64,000 nt of DNA from NCBI GenBank assembly GCA_965276835.1, contig OZ255631.1, positions 1,860,001 through 1,924,000 on the forward strand, read 5' to 3'. Under the pieces are notes generated by a model. It was not told the DNA's origin, did no database searches, and was given only the letters and a program-made list of their open reading frames with translations. This DNA is from BOG-932 sp965276835 (GTDB lineage: Bacteria; Pseudomonadota; Alphaproteobacteria; BOG-932; Roseiterribacteraceae). The position numbers and the translations under genes were made by a program. This document shows, piece after piece, positions 8,143 through 18,306 of this stretch (its first letter is position 1; every line of letters begins with the position of its first letter).

Positions 8143-9852
8143 TCAATTCTGAAAGGTAAGTTGCAGCGTGCAGTCGCTGCCCTGGCTATGGACGCGGACG
8201 CGGTCGGCAAGCTGGCCCAACATATAGCCCGTCAGCCGTGCCTCGGCGTCATCTTCCGCGATCAGTTCCTCTGCCGTTGGCCGCTCGGCGCCGACCGGCG
8301 GCAACGTCCCGCGATAGAGAAATACGATCGTCAGGCTATATTCGTCGACACGTGTCGACAGCTTGATTGCCGGGTAGCCTGGGTCGATAAAACCGTTCAG
8401 CAGCATCTCGAAGGCCTGCCAGCTCGCATGCTCGGCTCGGCGCATCGCATCGTGGCGCGCACCCCACAACTTGCCTTGTTGCTCCATGAATGTCGTGAAC
8501 TCGTCGAGCGTCACTTCAGAGACGGCAAAACGCCGCTGTGCCCGCCGGTGAACGCCGATGCGGAACAGGGCAGACAGGAACGCCGCCGCCAGTAGACCCA
8601 TCGACATCCCCGAGAATGCGACTTCACGAACACCCGGCCAAACGCTCTCCAGCGCCTGATGTATCTGGTCGAAGGTCATGCCAATGACGAGGCCGGTGCC
8701 AATCGCGAGGATACGTCGGTTGTCGAGCATGCGGGAGCCGATAAGCTGCAACCCGCTCAGCGCCGTGAAGGTCGAAAGGTAGAGCAGCAGCCCGCCGGAC
8801 GTGGCGTTGGGCAACAGCAGCCAGATGACCACGAGCTTGGGCAGTAGCGCGACGGCGAGCAGAAGGCCGGCGGTCCAATAAGCCAAGTATCGGCTCGTGA
8901 CGCCGGATGTTGCGGCCAAGCTCACCGCGCCGCCGCTCGCTACCATCGGCAGGCCATTGATGAGGGCCGCCAGCAGGTGCGTGATGCCTTCGGCGCGAAG
9001 ACCGCGCGCCATCGCCTTCAGGTCCGGCCCATTCCAATCGGCATCATTGAAGCGCTGAGCGACCGTCTGGGTTCCGAGCGATGTTACCGACAGCATGAGC
9101 CCGGTCACCGCATAGGGCAGCACGGCAACCCAATCGAACGACCAGCCGAAGACGGGGAGCGACGGCAGCCGAAAATATGGCATCTCCCACAGCAAAGCCA
9201 TATCGGTCGGCGCGATCAGTCCTAACGCCCAACCAGCGACCGCCCCGACCAACAGGCCCGCCAATGGCGCGAACAGACGGAGCCGCGACGTGTTCCACAC
9301 ATTGAGGGCAACCATGGTGCCGAACGTCAGTCCAGCAACGTAAGGGGCAGCCGGCGTGAGGCCGGAACCGGCCGTCGGCGTGACGATGAGCTTCAGCGCC
9401 GCCTGTCCCAGCCCCACTCCGATGAGCAGCACCGCGAGACCGGCGATCTCGACCGTGAAGATGCTGCGCAGCCTGCCGATAAGCCCGCTGAACAGAATTT
9501 GGGCGAGCGCCAATACGAAGATCATGCCATAGGCAGCCTTCATCCCGCCGTCATGCGCGGCCAGAAGCAGAGCCGGCAGGACCGCGGTCGTCGCCTGCAA
9601 GGGGTAGAAGTAGCCTGAGCCGATGCCGAACCGGTTCCAAGCCTGAAGCATGAGCGCCACCGCCGACACAATCAGCGTCGCAGCCGCAATGTCGAGGAAT
9701 TGCAGATGCCCGACATTGGCGCTGTGAGCGAACAGACTGGGGATGACGAGCAACTCACCCAGGAAAACCGCCTGCTGCAGCGCCAGGCCAAACGCAAAGC
9801 GAGTTGGCAGCTTGTCATCGCGCCAATAGGCAATTGTGTCCGGCTTGCGCAT
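8143..9852 (-). CDS. NCS2-type (xanthine/uracil permease-like) transporter with extra C-terminal domain
   Basis: 569 aa. Residues 1 to about 430 form a multi-spanning membrane protein resembling the nucleobase:cation symporter-2 / solute carrier 23 family: LQQAVFLGELLVIPSL in the first helix, YPLQATTAVLPALLLA, and a central VTSLGTQTVAQRFND stretch in place of the usual NCS2 signature. Residues from about 436 (after RIGVHRRAQRRF) form a 134-aa soluble tail ending GYMLGQLADRVRVHSQGSD plus a short beta strand; its layout resembles the HATPase_c_2 / anti-sigma-factor fold. The substrate is not predictable. It lies in the accessory region, with no obvious operon partner. Confidence 0.75.
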   Translation of the reverse strand: MRKPDTIAYWRDDKLPTRFAFGLALQQAVFLGELLVIPSLFAHSANVGHLQFLDIAAATLIVSAVALMLQAWNRFGIGSGYFYPLQATTAVLPALLLAAHDGGMKAAYGMIFVLALAQILFSGLIGRLRSIFTVEIAGLAVLLIGVGLGQAALKLIVTPTAGSGLTPAAPYVAGLTFGTMVALNVWNTSRLRLFAPLAGLLVGAVAGWALGLIAPTDMALLWEMPYFRLPSLPVFGWSFDWVAVLPYAVTGLMLSVTSLGTQTVAQRFNDADWNGPDLKAMARGLRAEGITHLLAALINGLPMVASGGAVSLAATSGVTSRYLAYWTAGLLLAVALLPKLVVIWLLLPNATSGGLLLYLSTFTALSGLQLIGSRMLDNRRILAIGTGLVIGMTFDQIHQALESVWPGVREVAFSGMSMGLLAAAFLSALFRIGVHRRAQRRFAVSEVTLDEFTTFMEQQGKLWGARHDAMRRAEHASWQAFEMLLNGFIDPGYPAIKLSTRVDEYSLTIVFLYRGTLPPVGAERPTAEELIAEDDAEARLTGYMLGQLADRVRVHSQGSDCTLQLTFQN

Positions 9853-10071
9853 GAAAGCTCTAATCAGAGGGACAGATCAGCTTGTTACGTTTAAGCTGAA
9901 ACGCGACGCGGCAACAATCGCAATCGCGGCATGTGAAAAAGACTAGACCGGTCGACCGGGTCGAACCGTAAAAATTCGGCTGGAGTTCGCCCGCGCCTTG
10001 CCAAGGCTGGCGCCGTTGTTTAATCGGATAACCGCGTCGTACGCACCCTAAAACGGGCGCACGACGGCGCT

Positions 10072-10115
10072 GGAGAGATGGCCGAGTGGCTGAAGGCAGC
10101 GGTTTGCTAAACCGC
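10072..10115 (+). pseudogene. Truncated tRNA-Ser(GCU) 5' half
   Basis: Identical to the first 44 nt of the intact tRNA at 11286 (acceptor 5' strand GGAGAGA, D-arm, anticodon stem-loop with TTGCTAA). The sequence then diverges at 10116 and lacks the variable arm, T-arm and 3' acceptor strand. It cannot give a working tRNA. Confidence 0.85.
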
Positions 10116-10187
10116 GCGATGCTCTGAAAAACGCAATAAAATCAACGATATCTTCCAACTGTATAGCCCCTAAAACCCCTACATTAT

Positions 10188-10949
10188 TCAGGGTAGTTGG
10201 AAGGTTTGCCCTCTGTATGTTCTACCCATATTTCCCGCTATCCGCGATGCCTTGATGCTCCACTTTTCGACCGTCCGCGCCAGCCCCTCGGCAACGACAA
10301 ACGCCAGTGGGATTGAAGCCCAGAGGGGAAGCCCTAGCGCTGCCAATATGGGCCAGTGGCACAGGTAGAGCGGGTAGGACACGCGGCCAAGCCATTGCGG
10401 GATGGCCCCTTCCAGCGGTGCCCATCTGACAGGGCATCGGGTGAGCCACGCGCCCGCGAAAAAGAAACAGAGCAATATCATCGGTGCCCAAAGCTGCGAA
10501 AGCAGCGCGCAAGCGGCCAAAGCCCCAGCAAGCCACACTAAACGTCGTCGGCTTATCCAGACGTAGGCAGGCATCGCGAGCATGGCCCATGCCTCGACTG
10601 TCAAGGACCAGGCTGGTGGGTCGGCGGCGGGTGCGGTGTTGGGATTGGATATCGGTAGCCAGGCATATTGGAGTACCGGCAAGTGTGTCCCGATCAGCGC
10701 CGCGCCCACCGCGAGGCACAGCGCGTATATCGGCCAAAGCCGAACCGCGCGGCGCACAAGGAAGGCCGTATAGCGGCCATCCCAGGCAGCCGTGAGAACG
10801 TAGCCGGATATCGTAAAGAAGGCCCAGACACACGCTCCTGCCACCAGGAACATAAAGGTATATCCGTGCGTCTGGCACGCGTGATTTATGAGGACTACGA
10901 GGGCGAGACAGCCCCGAAGTCCGTCAAGGGTGCGGTTGCGTGCCAGCAT
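10188..10949 (-). CDS. Acyltransferase family 3 membrane protein
   Basis: 253 aa, shorter than the usual 330-400 of the family. It opens RTLDGLRGCLALVVLINHA, the family signature with the catalytic-type His, and later has FFTISGYVL, FLVRRAVRLWPIYALCLA and SLTVEAWAM, followed by several hydrophobic helices and the C-terminal RVSYPLYLCHWP. Members O-acylate surface sugars or other extracytoplasmic substrates from the inner membrane. The acceptor here is unknown. It is the only gene inside the tRNA-Ser-bounded insert, so it may be cargo altering surface polysaccharide. Its start (ATG 10949) has no obvious ribosome site. Confidence 0.82.
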   Translation of the reverse strand: MLARNRTLDGLRGCLALVVLINHACQTHGYTFMFLVAGACVWAFFTISGYVLTAAWDGRYTAFLVRRAVRLWPIYALCLAVGAALIGTHLPVLQYAWLPISNPNTAPAADPPAWSLTVEAWAMLAMPAYVWISRRRLVWLAGALAACALLSQLWAPMILLCFFFAGAWLTRCPVRWAPLEGAIPQWLGRVSYPLYLCHWPILAALGLPLWASIPLAFVVAEGLARTVEKWSIKASRIAGNMGRTYRGQTFQLP

Positions 10950-10986
10950 CTATCGAAGATGGCGTAGCTCATATGCTCTGTCTATG

Positions 10987-11010
10987 AAAAAAGGGGTGCC
11001 GAAGCACCCT
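10987..11010 (-). terminator. Strong leftward intrinsic terminator inside the tRNA-Ser insert
   Basis: Read on the minus strand: GGGTGC, a TTCG tetraloop, GCACCC, then C and six T. It is a textbook terminator for a transcript coming from the right (11010-11283), where I see no convincing protein gene. It sits 38 nt upstream of the acyltransferase start. In the 10950-11282 gap nothing else is recognisable apart from AGTTGGAA repeats near the right end. Confidence 0.75.
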
Positions 11011-11285
11011 ACTCCAGCAGCGGACCCGCGCCCTCGCGACGGGGCGAACCATGTCCTCCAGCTTACAGGCATACAGAGCCACCCGGTCGGCCATGGAAAT
11101 CTCCGCTTCACCCAATAAGAACGAATGCAGTACTGCCGAGCGCGGCTACTGCTGCTGCTCCCACGGGCAAGCGGTTGCGCCTGCGCGCGGAACGTGCCAA
11201 AAACGCGCCGGTAGCGCGAGACGCAGTTGGAAAATGATTTGGAATTAGTTGGAATGCCAACAGCTAAGTCATTGATTTCATTGCT

Positions 11286-11376
11286 GGAGAGATGGCCGAG
11301 TGGCTGAAGGCAGCGGTTTGCTAAACCGCCGTAGGTTTGTAAAGACTTACCGAGGGTTCGAATCCCTCTCTCTCCG
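11286..11376 (+). tRNA. tRNA-Ser(GCU)
   Basis: Acceptor 5' GGAGAGA pairs with TCTCTCC (11369-11375), discriminator G at 11376. Anticodon loop TTGCTAA is closed by GCGGT/ACCGC, giving anticodon GCU. A long variable arm typical of class II Ser tRNAs (around GTAGGTTTGTAAAGACTTAC) is followed by T-arm GAGGG-TTCGAAT-CCCTC. CCA is not encoded. The 5' half is duplicated at 10072-10115. Confidence 0.95.
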
Positions 11377-11599
11377 CGCGCTGCGCTTTGATGTTAATAT
11401 CGTCGCATCGGCATGCTGGACGATCGCCACCAATAACAAAATTCGGCACCTACTGGCGCTCGGATCAGCTTGCCTTCCCAATGACTGACGGGCTTTTCAG
11501 CGGCTTATGGCCGGCACCGTGGCTCTTGGTCCGCTTGCCCCCAGCTCCAACCTCGGCGACAGTGCGCAAACTGGAATTCAATTTCAGATCGAGGGCGAC

Positions 11600-12850
11600 A
11601 TGAGCCAACTTAACGAACAGATCGACCTGCTGAGTCCGGGGTTTCGTGCGGACCCTTACCCCACCTATGCGCGCATGCGGCATGAGATGCCGATGTGCCG
11701 GTTGAAGATACCGGGTTTTGGGGGTGAGGGCTGGATTGTTACGCGATATGACGATGTCGTCGCGGCGCTGAAGGACCAACGGCTGTCCAGCGACATGATG
11801 GCCATGCGCGCAGGCGGGCAGCCGATGCGCTGGATTCCCAGATCCTTCCGTATCCTGGCCAAAACCATGGTGACGATGGACGATCCCGGGCACGCACGCC
11901 TGCGAACGCTGGTCCATAAGGCATTCACCCCCTCCATGATCGAAAACATGGCCGGCCGCGTGCAGGAAATTGCCGACGAATTGTTGGCGAAGCTCGAAGG
12001 GCGGCAGGTCGTCGACCTGCTGCACGAGTTCGCGCTCGCTTTGCCGATGATCGTCATTTCCGAGATGCTCGGCGTTCCGGAAAAACAGCGCGCCAAGTTT
12101 CGCCGCTTCATGCTGCATCTGCTGGACGGGCCGCCACCCGGCATCGTGCGACTGATCACAGGCATGGCCAACAATATCCGGATGATCCGCTATCTCGACG
12201 GCCTGATCGACCTGAGGCGGGAGGAGCCTGACAAAGGCCTGATCACCGCGTTGGTGGCGGCCGAACAGGCTGGCGACCGGCTGAGCCAGGACGAGTTGAT
12301 CGGAATGGTGTTCTTGCTGCTGCTCGCCGGCCACGAGACAACCGTCAATCTGCTGGGCAACGGTGTACTGGCGCTGCTAGACGACCGCGATCAACTGGAA
12401 AAGCTCCAGGCCAGTCCGAACCTGATCAAGCAGGCGATCGAAGAACTACTGCGTTACACTAACCCTGTTCAACACAGCATCATGCGCCACGCGAAAGAGG
12501 ATATTGAGATCGGCGAGGTGAAGATCGCCAAGGGGGAGCGGGTCATTCTCATGCTGGCCGCGGCCAATCGCGACGAGGAGGTATTCCCGGATGCCGAGAC
12601 CCTGGACATCGCACGGGAACCGAACCGGCATCTGGGCTTCGGGCTGGGTATACATTTCTGCCTGGGCGCGCCGCTTGCCCGCATGGAGGGCGCAATCGCG
12701 CTGAATGCGCTGCTTCAGAAGTTTCCGGATATCAGCTTGGCGATTCCGCGTAATGAGGTGAAATGGCGTCGAAACTCACTGTTGCGCGGACTGGCCGCGC
12801 TGCCCGTCCGGCTTGGCCCGGCGAAGAAAGCACGAGCCCTGGCGGCGTGA
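11600..12850 (+). CDS. Cytochrome P450
   Basis: Heme-thiolate monooxygenase, 416 aa, soluble bacterial type. Seen: I-helix oxygen-activation motif LLLAGHETTVN (about residues 238-248), K-helix ExxR in IEELLRYTNPV, and the heme-binding loop HLGFGLGIHFCLGAPLAR with the ligand Cys at about 354. The reading frame opens earlier (11507), but the ATG at 11600 with GAGGG upstream gives the expected P450 N-terminus (MSQLNEQIDLLSPGFRADPYPTY). No ferredoxin or reductase gene is adjacent, so electron partners must be encoded elsewhere. The substrate is unknown. It resembles the broad CYP107-like group, which is a weak assignment. Confidence 0.92.
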   Translation: MSQLNEQIDLLSPGFRADPYPTYARMRHEMPMCRLKIPGFGGEGWIVTRYDDVVAALKDQRLSSDMMAMRAGGQPMRWIPRSFRILAKTMVTMDDPGHARLRTLVHKAFTPSMIENMAGRVQEIADELLAKLEGRQVVDLLHEFALALPMIVISEMLGVPEKQRAKFRRFMLHLLDGPPPGIVRLITGMANNIRMIRYLDGLIDLRREEPDKGLITALVAAEQAGDRLSQDELIGMVFLLLLAGHETTVNLLGNGVLALLDDRDQLEKLQASPNLIKQAIEELLRYTNPVQHSIMRHAKEDIEIGEVKIAKGERVILMLAAANRDEEVFPDAETLDIAREPNRHLGFGLGIHFCLGAPLARMEGAIALNALLQKFPDISLAIPRNEVKWRRNSLLRGLAALPVRLGPAKKARALAA

Positions 12851-12944
12851 TCCCCACGGGCAGGAAAACAATCCGTGCCAATCGCGCCAAATGCCGTCAT
12901 TATTGGCGCAATGAAACTCGGCTATTCGGCCTGAGGAAGCCGTC

Positions 12945-14096
12945 ATGGCCCTGCGCGGATACTTGAGAGTTACACTATTACTGTCGCTGCCATCGGCTGT
13001 GCTGCTACTGGCGGCTGCACCAGCGCAGGCGACAAGGTTCACAGTTCTTGCCAGCGGGCTCAGCTACGCGCCCTATATCAGCGCGGCCCGGGGCTCGACG
13101 GCCTATGGAACCACGCAATATGGCGGCGCCAACAGCGGCGGCACGCTGTTCACAGTGACGTCGAGCAAACAGGTCACGACGATTTACAATTTCAACCCGG
13201 CGACTGACGGCAACATACCGAACGATATGCTGGCCATCGACGCCGGAGGGAATGTTTACGGCACGACCCAACAAGGCGGCCAATTCAGCGGCGGCACGAT
13301 CTTCAAGTTGAGTCCTGCCCATAGGCTGACCGTATTGCACGCCTTCGACCCGGCCGCCGGCGATGGGTCCGGACCGCTCCAAGGCTTGGTGCGCGGCGGT
13401 GACGGAACGCTCTATGGAGCGGCCGCGGGCGGAGCGATCAGCGTAAACGGCAGCGTGTTCCAGGTGAAGGTGGCCCCGCCTGGCGGCTATACCACGCGCT
13501 ATGAATTCAAGAGCCAGGGCGATGGGCATTGCCCGTTTTCCGGCGTTGCGGTCGATGGGGAAAATAATATCTACGGCACCGTTGTCGGCGGCGGTTTCGG
13601 CGGAGATCCCAACGGGGCAGTCTGGAAACTGGCGCCGCATAACAGGCTGACACCGCTCTACAAGTTCAAGGACGGCGCCGACGGCGAATACCCCGATCAG
13701 GCACCGATCGTAGACACTGCCGGAAATATTTACGGCACGATTCTCAAGATGAATGGCGGCAACTATGCCGGCGCTATCTGGAAGATCGATACGACTGGGC
13801 AGTTCTCCATCTTCTACCAATTCACTGGCAAGACCGATGGGTATGGGCCCAACGGTCCGCTTTTGCTCAACACGGATGGCAGTTTTTACGGCACCACCGG
13901 GTCAGGCGGTGGCACAAAGAAAAAACCGGGCTATGGCACGCTGTTTCGTATAACCCCCGCCGGCGCCTTCACGGTCTCGCGCACATTCTATTATGGCCCT
14001 GAAGGCGGCGGCCCGACCGGCACTTTGGCGCACGACAGCAGAGGCGCAATTTACGGTGGCACGTCGGCCGGTACGGTCTACAAATACACGCCCTGA
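12945..14096 (+). CDS. Exported Gloeo/Verruco-repeat protein (TIGR03803 type)
   Basis: 383 aa. Sec signal peptide (LLLSLPSAVLLLAAAPAQA) and then about seven tandem repeats of roughly 50 residues built around xxYGTTxxGG...GTLF: YGTTQYGGANSGGTLF, YGTTQQGGQFSGGTIF, IYGTVVGGGFGGDPNGAVW, FYGTTGSGGG...YGTLF and weaker copies. The repeat family is predicted to fold as a beta-propeller-like exported protein; its function is not established. The ATG at 12945 follows GAGGAAG. It is downstream of the P450 in the same direction with a 94-nt gap, which does not show a functional link. Confidence 0.85.
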   Translation: MALRGYLRVTLLLSLPSAVLLLAAAPAQATRFTVLASGLSYAPYISAARGSTAYGTTQYGGANSGGTLFTVTSSKQVTTIYNFNPATDGNIPNDMLAIDAGGNVYGTTQQGGQFSGGTIFKLSPAHRLTVLHAFDPAAGDGSGPLQGLVRGGDGTLYGAAAGGAISVNGSVFQVKVAPPGGYTTRYEFKSQGDGHCPFSGVAVDGENNIYGTVVGGGFGGDPNGAVWKLAPHNRLTPLYKFKDGADGEYPDQAPIVDTAGNIYGTILKMNGGNYAGAIWKIDTTGQFSIFYQFTGKTDGYGPNGPLLLNTDGSFYGTTGSGGGTKKKPGYGTLFRITPAGAFTVSRTFYYGPEGGGPTGTLAHDSRGAIYGGTSAGTVYKYTP

Positions 14097-14106
14097 CGTT
14101 GCCGGT

Positions 14107-14886
14107 TTACTGCTGACCAAGGCCCAAGCCGGCCGCAACATCGTGCATCGATTGCATATCGACGGTGATCAGGCCGGAATCCGGATGGTCCAGATCGTGG
14201 ATCAGCACAAGAACGCTGACGATCAGCACACCCACGATATAGGCCGGCAACCGGGGCCGCTTCACCGCAACGCCGACGCTGTAGCCAGTAAAACCTGCGG
14301 TGGCGATGCCCAGCAGATAGAGTCCCCAGATCGCGACACTTGGCACGCGGTTGCGATTGGCGGCGAGCCGTGCGTCATGCTCGTCGAAGGTTTGCGCCAG
14401 CGAGAAGATGTAAAGGCCGGTCGGCACAACATTGTTGTCGGCTTTCTCCAGACCCTGGGCCTCATGCCACAGCGCTACCTGGATTTCTCCCGATTTGGCG
14501 GTCGTCTCGGCTGCTTCCCGTGCGGTCTGATGCCCGCCGACCTCCAGCCGAACCTTGACGTAATCACGCAGCAGATTGACCGAATTCGCCGCATATGGCT
14601 CGGGCAACAGGCGAGCAAACGCCACCGTCGTCCCAATCGCGTTCGCCTCCTTCACCACCGCCTCGCGCCGCGCCTCGTAACGCATCAGCGCCATGGAGAA
14701 GGTAAAGCCGACCATCAGTGCCAATAAACCCAGCACGGCGCCTTCCAACGTCGCGACGTCGTCCCCGCCCCTGCGTTCCGTGCTCCGCCCCAACAGGCGA
14801 CCGCCCTCGAACGCCAAGACGGTTGCCGTCAGAACGATTAGGAAAACCCAAAAGATCGACAGATTGAGAAAAGATTCGATCATCAC
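14107..14886 (-). CDS. DUF4239 (bestrophin-like domain) membrane protein
   Basis: 259 aa. Two N-terminal hydrophobic segments (SIFWVFLIVLTATVLAFEGG; GAVLGLLALMVGFTFSMALMRYEARR) precede a helical soluble region (EANAIGTTVAFARLLPEP...LLRDYVKVRLE) and two C-terminal membrane helices (AIWGLYLLGIATAGFTGYSVG; AYIVGVLIVSVLVLIHDLDHP). The pattern LLALMVGFTFSMAL...R.EA...EANAIGT is diagnostic of the DUF4239 family. An ion-channel function is implied only by the distant bestrophin similarity. Monocistronic and convergent with the Gloeo/Verruco gene. Confidence 0.8.
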   Translation of the reverse strand: MMIESFLNLSIFWVFLIVLTATVLAFEGGRLLGRSTERRGGDDVATLEGAVLGLLALMVGFTFSMALMRYEARREAVVKEANAIGTTVAFARLLPEPYAANSVNLLRDYVKVRLEVGGHQTAREAAETTAKSGEIQVALWHEAQGLEKADNNVVPTGLYIFSLAQTFDEHDARLAANRNRVPSVAIWGLYLLGIATAGFTGYSVGVAVKRPRLPAYIVGVLIVSVLVLIHDLDHPDSGLITVDMQSMHDVAAGLGLGQQ

Positions 14887-15033
14887 GAACCGGCGGCCGA
14901 ATCGGCCTGTTCACTTGGCGATAACGTGATCACTCAGAACCAATCCTCGGTGTACGCCACGATTTAAGACATTGTTTCCGAGATATCGGCAAACGGCAGA
15001 CGGCGCAACCTTATAGCAATTCCCAGTGGCCTA

Positions 15034-16491
<1,458 letters not shown>

Positions 16492-16492
16492 C

Positions 16493-17965
16493 CTACGCCG
16501 CCATGATCTGCGGCAAGGCCGTGAAGGCCGCCGCCTTTTCCAATGCCCCCGCGCCCGCCAGCACCGTCTCTTCGTCGAACGGACGGCCGATCAGCTGCAA
16601 GCCCAGCGGCAGGCCGCCGGAATCCAACCCCGCCGGAACCGAGATGCCCGGCAGGCCCGCCAGCGACGCCGGTACGGTGAACACGTCATTCAGATACATG
16701 GCGATCGGATCGTCCGATTTCTCCCCCAGCGCGAACGCCGCGGAAGGTGCGGTCGGCGTCAAGATCAGGTCGCACGACTTGAACGCATTGCTGAAGTCGC
16801 GCGCAATCAGCGCCCGCACTTTCTGCGCCTTGATGTAATAGGCGTCGAAATAGCCGGCAGACAGCACATAGGTGCCGATCAGGATGCGGCGCTTCACCTC
16901 CGCGCCGAAACCCTCGGCACGGGTGTTTTCATACTGTTCTGTCAGGTCTTTGCCGGCCGAGCGCAGGCCGTAACGCACGCCGTCATAGCGCGCGAGGTTG
17001 GACGAGCACTCGGCGGGCGCCACAATGTAATAGGTCGCCAGCGCATATCGGGTGTGCGGCAGGCTGACAGGCACGATCTCAGCGCCAGCATCCTTGAACC
17101 ACTGCTCGCCCTGGCGCCACAGCGCGTCGATTTCGCCCGACATTCCGTCGACGCGATATTCCTTAGGGATGCCAATTTTGAGGCCCTTCACAGATCGGCC
17201 GACCGCGGCGCGGTAATCCGGCACCGGCAGATCGACGCTGGTCGAATCCTTAGGGTCGTACCCGGCCATGGATCCCAGCATGATCGCCGTATCCTCGACC
17301 GTCCGGGCGAACGGACCAGCTTGGTCCAGTGACGAGGCAAAAGCGATGGTGCCCCAGCGCGAGCAACGGCCATAGGTCGGCTTCATGCCGACGATGCCGC
17401 AGAAGGCGGCGGGCTGGCGGATCGAGCCGCCGGTGTCTGTACCGGTTGCACCGGGGGCCAGACGTGCCGCGACCGCCGCAGCTGAACCGCCGGACGAACC
17501 ACCCGGCACCAACGGGCGATTGTCGCCCTGCCGCCGCCACGGGCTTTCGACCGGACCAAAAGCGCTGGTCATGTTGGACGATCCCATCGCGAACTCATCG
17601 AGATTGGCCTTGCCCAGCATGACCGATCCATCGCGCAGCAGATTGCCGCTGACCGTCGATTCATAGGTCGGGATGAAGCCTTTAAGAATCTTGCTGCCGG
17701 CCGTGGTCTGCACGCCCTTGGTACAAAACAGATCCTTGATCGCCAGCGGTATGCCTTCCAGGACGCCCGCCTCGCCTTTTGCACGGCGTGCATCGGCGGC
17801 CTTTGCCTGTTCCAGCGCCAGTTCCGGCGTCTCGACGATGAAGGCATTGAGGTCGCGCGCCCCCTCGATGGCACTGACATGCGCCTCGGTAAGCTCGACA
17901 GACGAAATCTCTTTGGACGCGAGCCGCTTCAGCGATTCCGCAATGGTCAGGTGGGTCAGGCTCAT
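16493..17965 (-). CDS. gatA: Asp-tRNA(Asn)/Glu-tRNA(Gln) amidotransferase subunit A
   Basis: 490 aa. Amidase-signature enzyme that releases ammonia from glutamine for GatB. Catalytic Lys in GIPLAIKDLFCTKG, then the glycine/serine-rich signature VPGGSSGGSAAAVAARL and GTDTGGSIRQPAAFCG carrying the cis-Ser and the nucleophile Ser. The frame extends upstream into gatC, but the ATG at 17965 (MSLTHLTIAESL) is the family start and leaves a 4-nt gap after gatC. Confidence 0.97.
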   Translation of the reverse strand: MSLTHLTIAESLKRLASKEISSVELTEAHVSAIEGARDLNAFIVETPELALEQAKAADARRAKGEAGVLEGIPLAIKDLFCTKGVQTTAGSKILKGFIPTYESTVSGNLLRDGSVMLGKANLDEFAMGSSNMTSAFGPVESPWRRQGDNRPLVPGGSSGGSAAAVAARLAPGATGTDTGGSIRQPAAFCGIVGMKPTYGRCSRWGTIAFASSLDQAGPFARTVEDTAIMLGSMAGYDPKDSTSVDLPVPDYRAAVGRSVKGLKIGIPKEYRVDGMSGEIDALWRQGEQWFKDAGAEIVPVSLPHTRYALATYYIVAPAECSSNLARYDGVRYGLRSAGKDLTEQYENTRAEGFGAEVKRRILIGTYVLSAGYFDAYYIKAQKVRALIARDFSNAFKSCDLILTPTAPSAAFALGEKSDDPIAMYLNDVFTVPASLAGLPGISVPAGLDSGGLPLGLQLIGRPFDEETVLAGAGALEKAAAFTALPQIMAA

Positions 17966-17969
17966 ATTG

Positions 17970-18257
17970 TCACTCGACCACTTTGGGCACGGTGAAGAAG
18001 CCGGCCATGGGCTCAGGCGCGTTGGCCAGCACGTCGTCGCGATTGGTTGTGTGATCGACCACATCCGCGCGGGTCTTCAGCTTGGCACCGACCACACTGG
18101 TCATCGGCTCGATGCCGTCGGTGTTCACCGATTGCAACTCATCGACCCAGCTCATCACCTGGCTAAGTTCATGCGCGAGATTGGTTTTTTCGTCTTCAGT
18201 GACCCGAATTCGCGCCAGGCGCGCGATCCGGGCGACCGCTGCAGCATCGAGCGACAT
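17970..18257 (-). CDS. gatC: Asp-tRNA(Asn)/Glu-tRNA(Gln) amidotransferase subunit C
   Basis: 95 aa, typical size. Small linker subunit that holds GatA and GatB together. Seen: VARIARLARIRVTEDE near the start, LSQVMSWVDELQSVNTDGIEPM in the middle and a C-terminal GFFTVPKVVE. First gene of gatC-gatA-gatB; divergent from ruvX, with 49 nt between them that must hold both promoters. Confidence 0.96.
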   Translation of the reverse strand: MSLDAAAVARIARLARIRVTEDEKTNLAHELSQVMSWVDELQSVNTDGIEPMTSVVGAKLKTRADVVDHTTNRDDVLANAPEPMAGFFTVPKVVE

Positions 18258-18306
18258 CAGGGCACGCCTAGTTCTTTGATCGAGAACGGGTTAGGTATCA
18301 CCCGCT

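Larger units (their letters stand above)
10069..11329. mobile_element. Putative tRNA-Ser-targeted 1.2-kb insertion flanked by a 47-bp direct repeat
   Basis: A perfect 47-bp repeat (10069-10115 and 11283-11329) covers 3 nt upstream of the tRNA plus its 5' half to the end of the anticodon stem. The left copy is a dead fragment; the right copy is part of an intact tRNA-Ser. Between them lie an acyltransferase gene and a leftward terminator. The octamer AGTTGGAA occurs near both ends (10195-10202, 11225-11232, 11247-11254, and inverted at 10153-10160), as arm-type sites might. No integrase is present, so this is either a remnant or a non-autonomous element. Seen: repeats and gene order. Inferred: site-specific integration. 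Confidence 0.55.

Noticed and set aside
10969..11094. 42-codon minus-strand frame starting at ATG 11094 with GGAGA upstream
   Set aside because: It runs straight through the intrinsic terminator hairpin and its T-run, so it is unlikely to be a real coding region; the peptide is Arg/Val-rich without features.
10153..11254. Repeated AGTTGGAA octamers as a possible CRISPR-like or satellite array
   Set aside because: Spacing is irregular and orientation mixed; only four copies. Better viewed as possible integrase arm sites or chance.
11377..11599. Possible start of the P450 frame at 11507
   Set aside because: The extra 31 residues have no P450 similarity, and the ATG at 11600 has a better ribosome site and matches family N-termini.
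11600..14096. P450 plus Gloeo/Verruco-repeat gene as a biosynthetic gene cluster
   Set aside because: No core biosynthetic enzyme, regulator or redox partner nearby; the 94-nt gap and unrelated products do not support a cluster.
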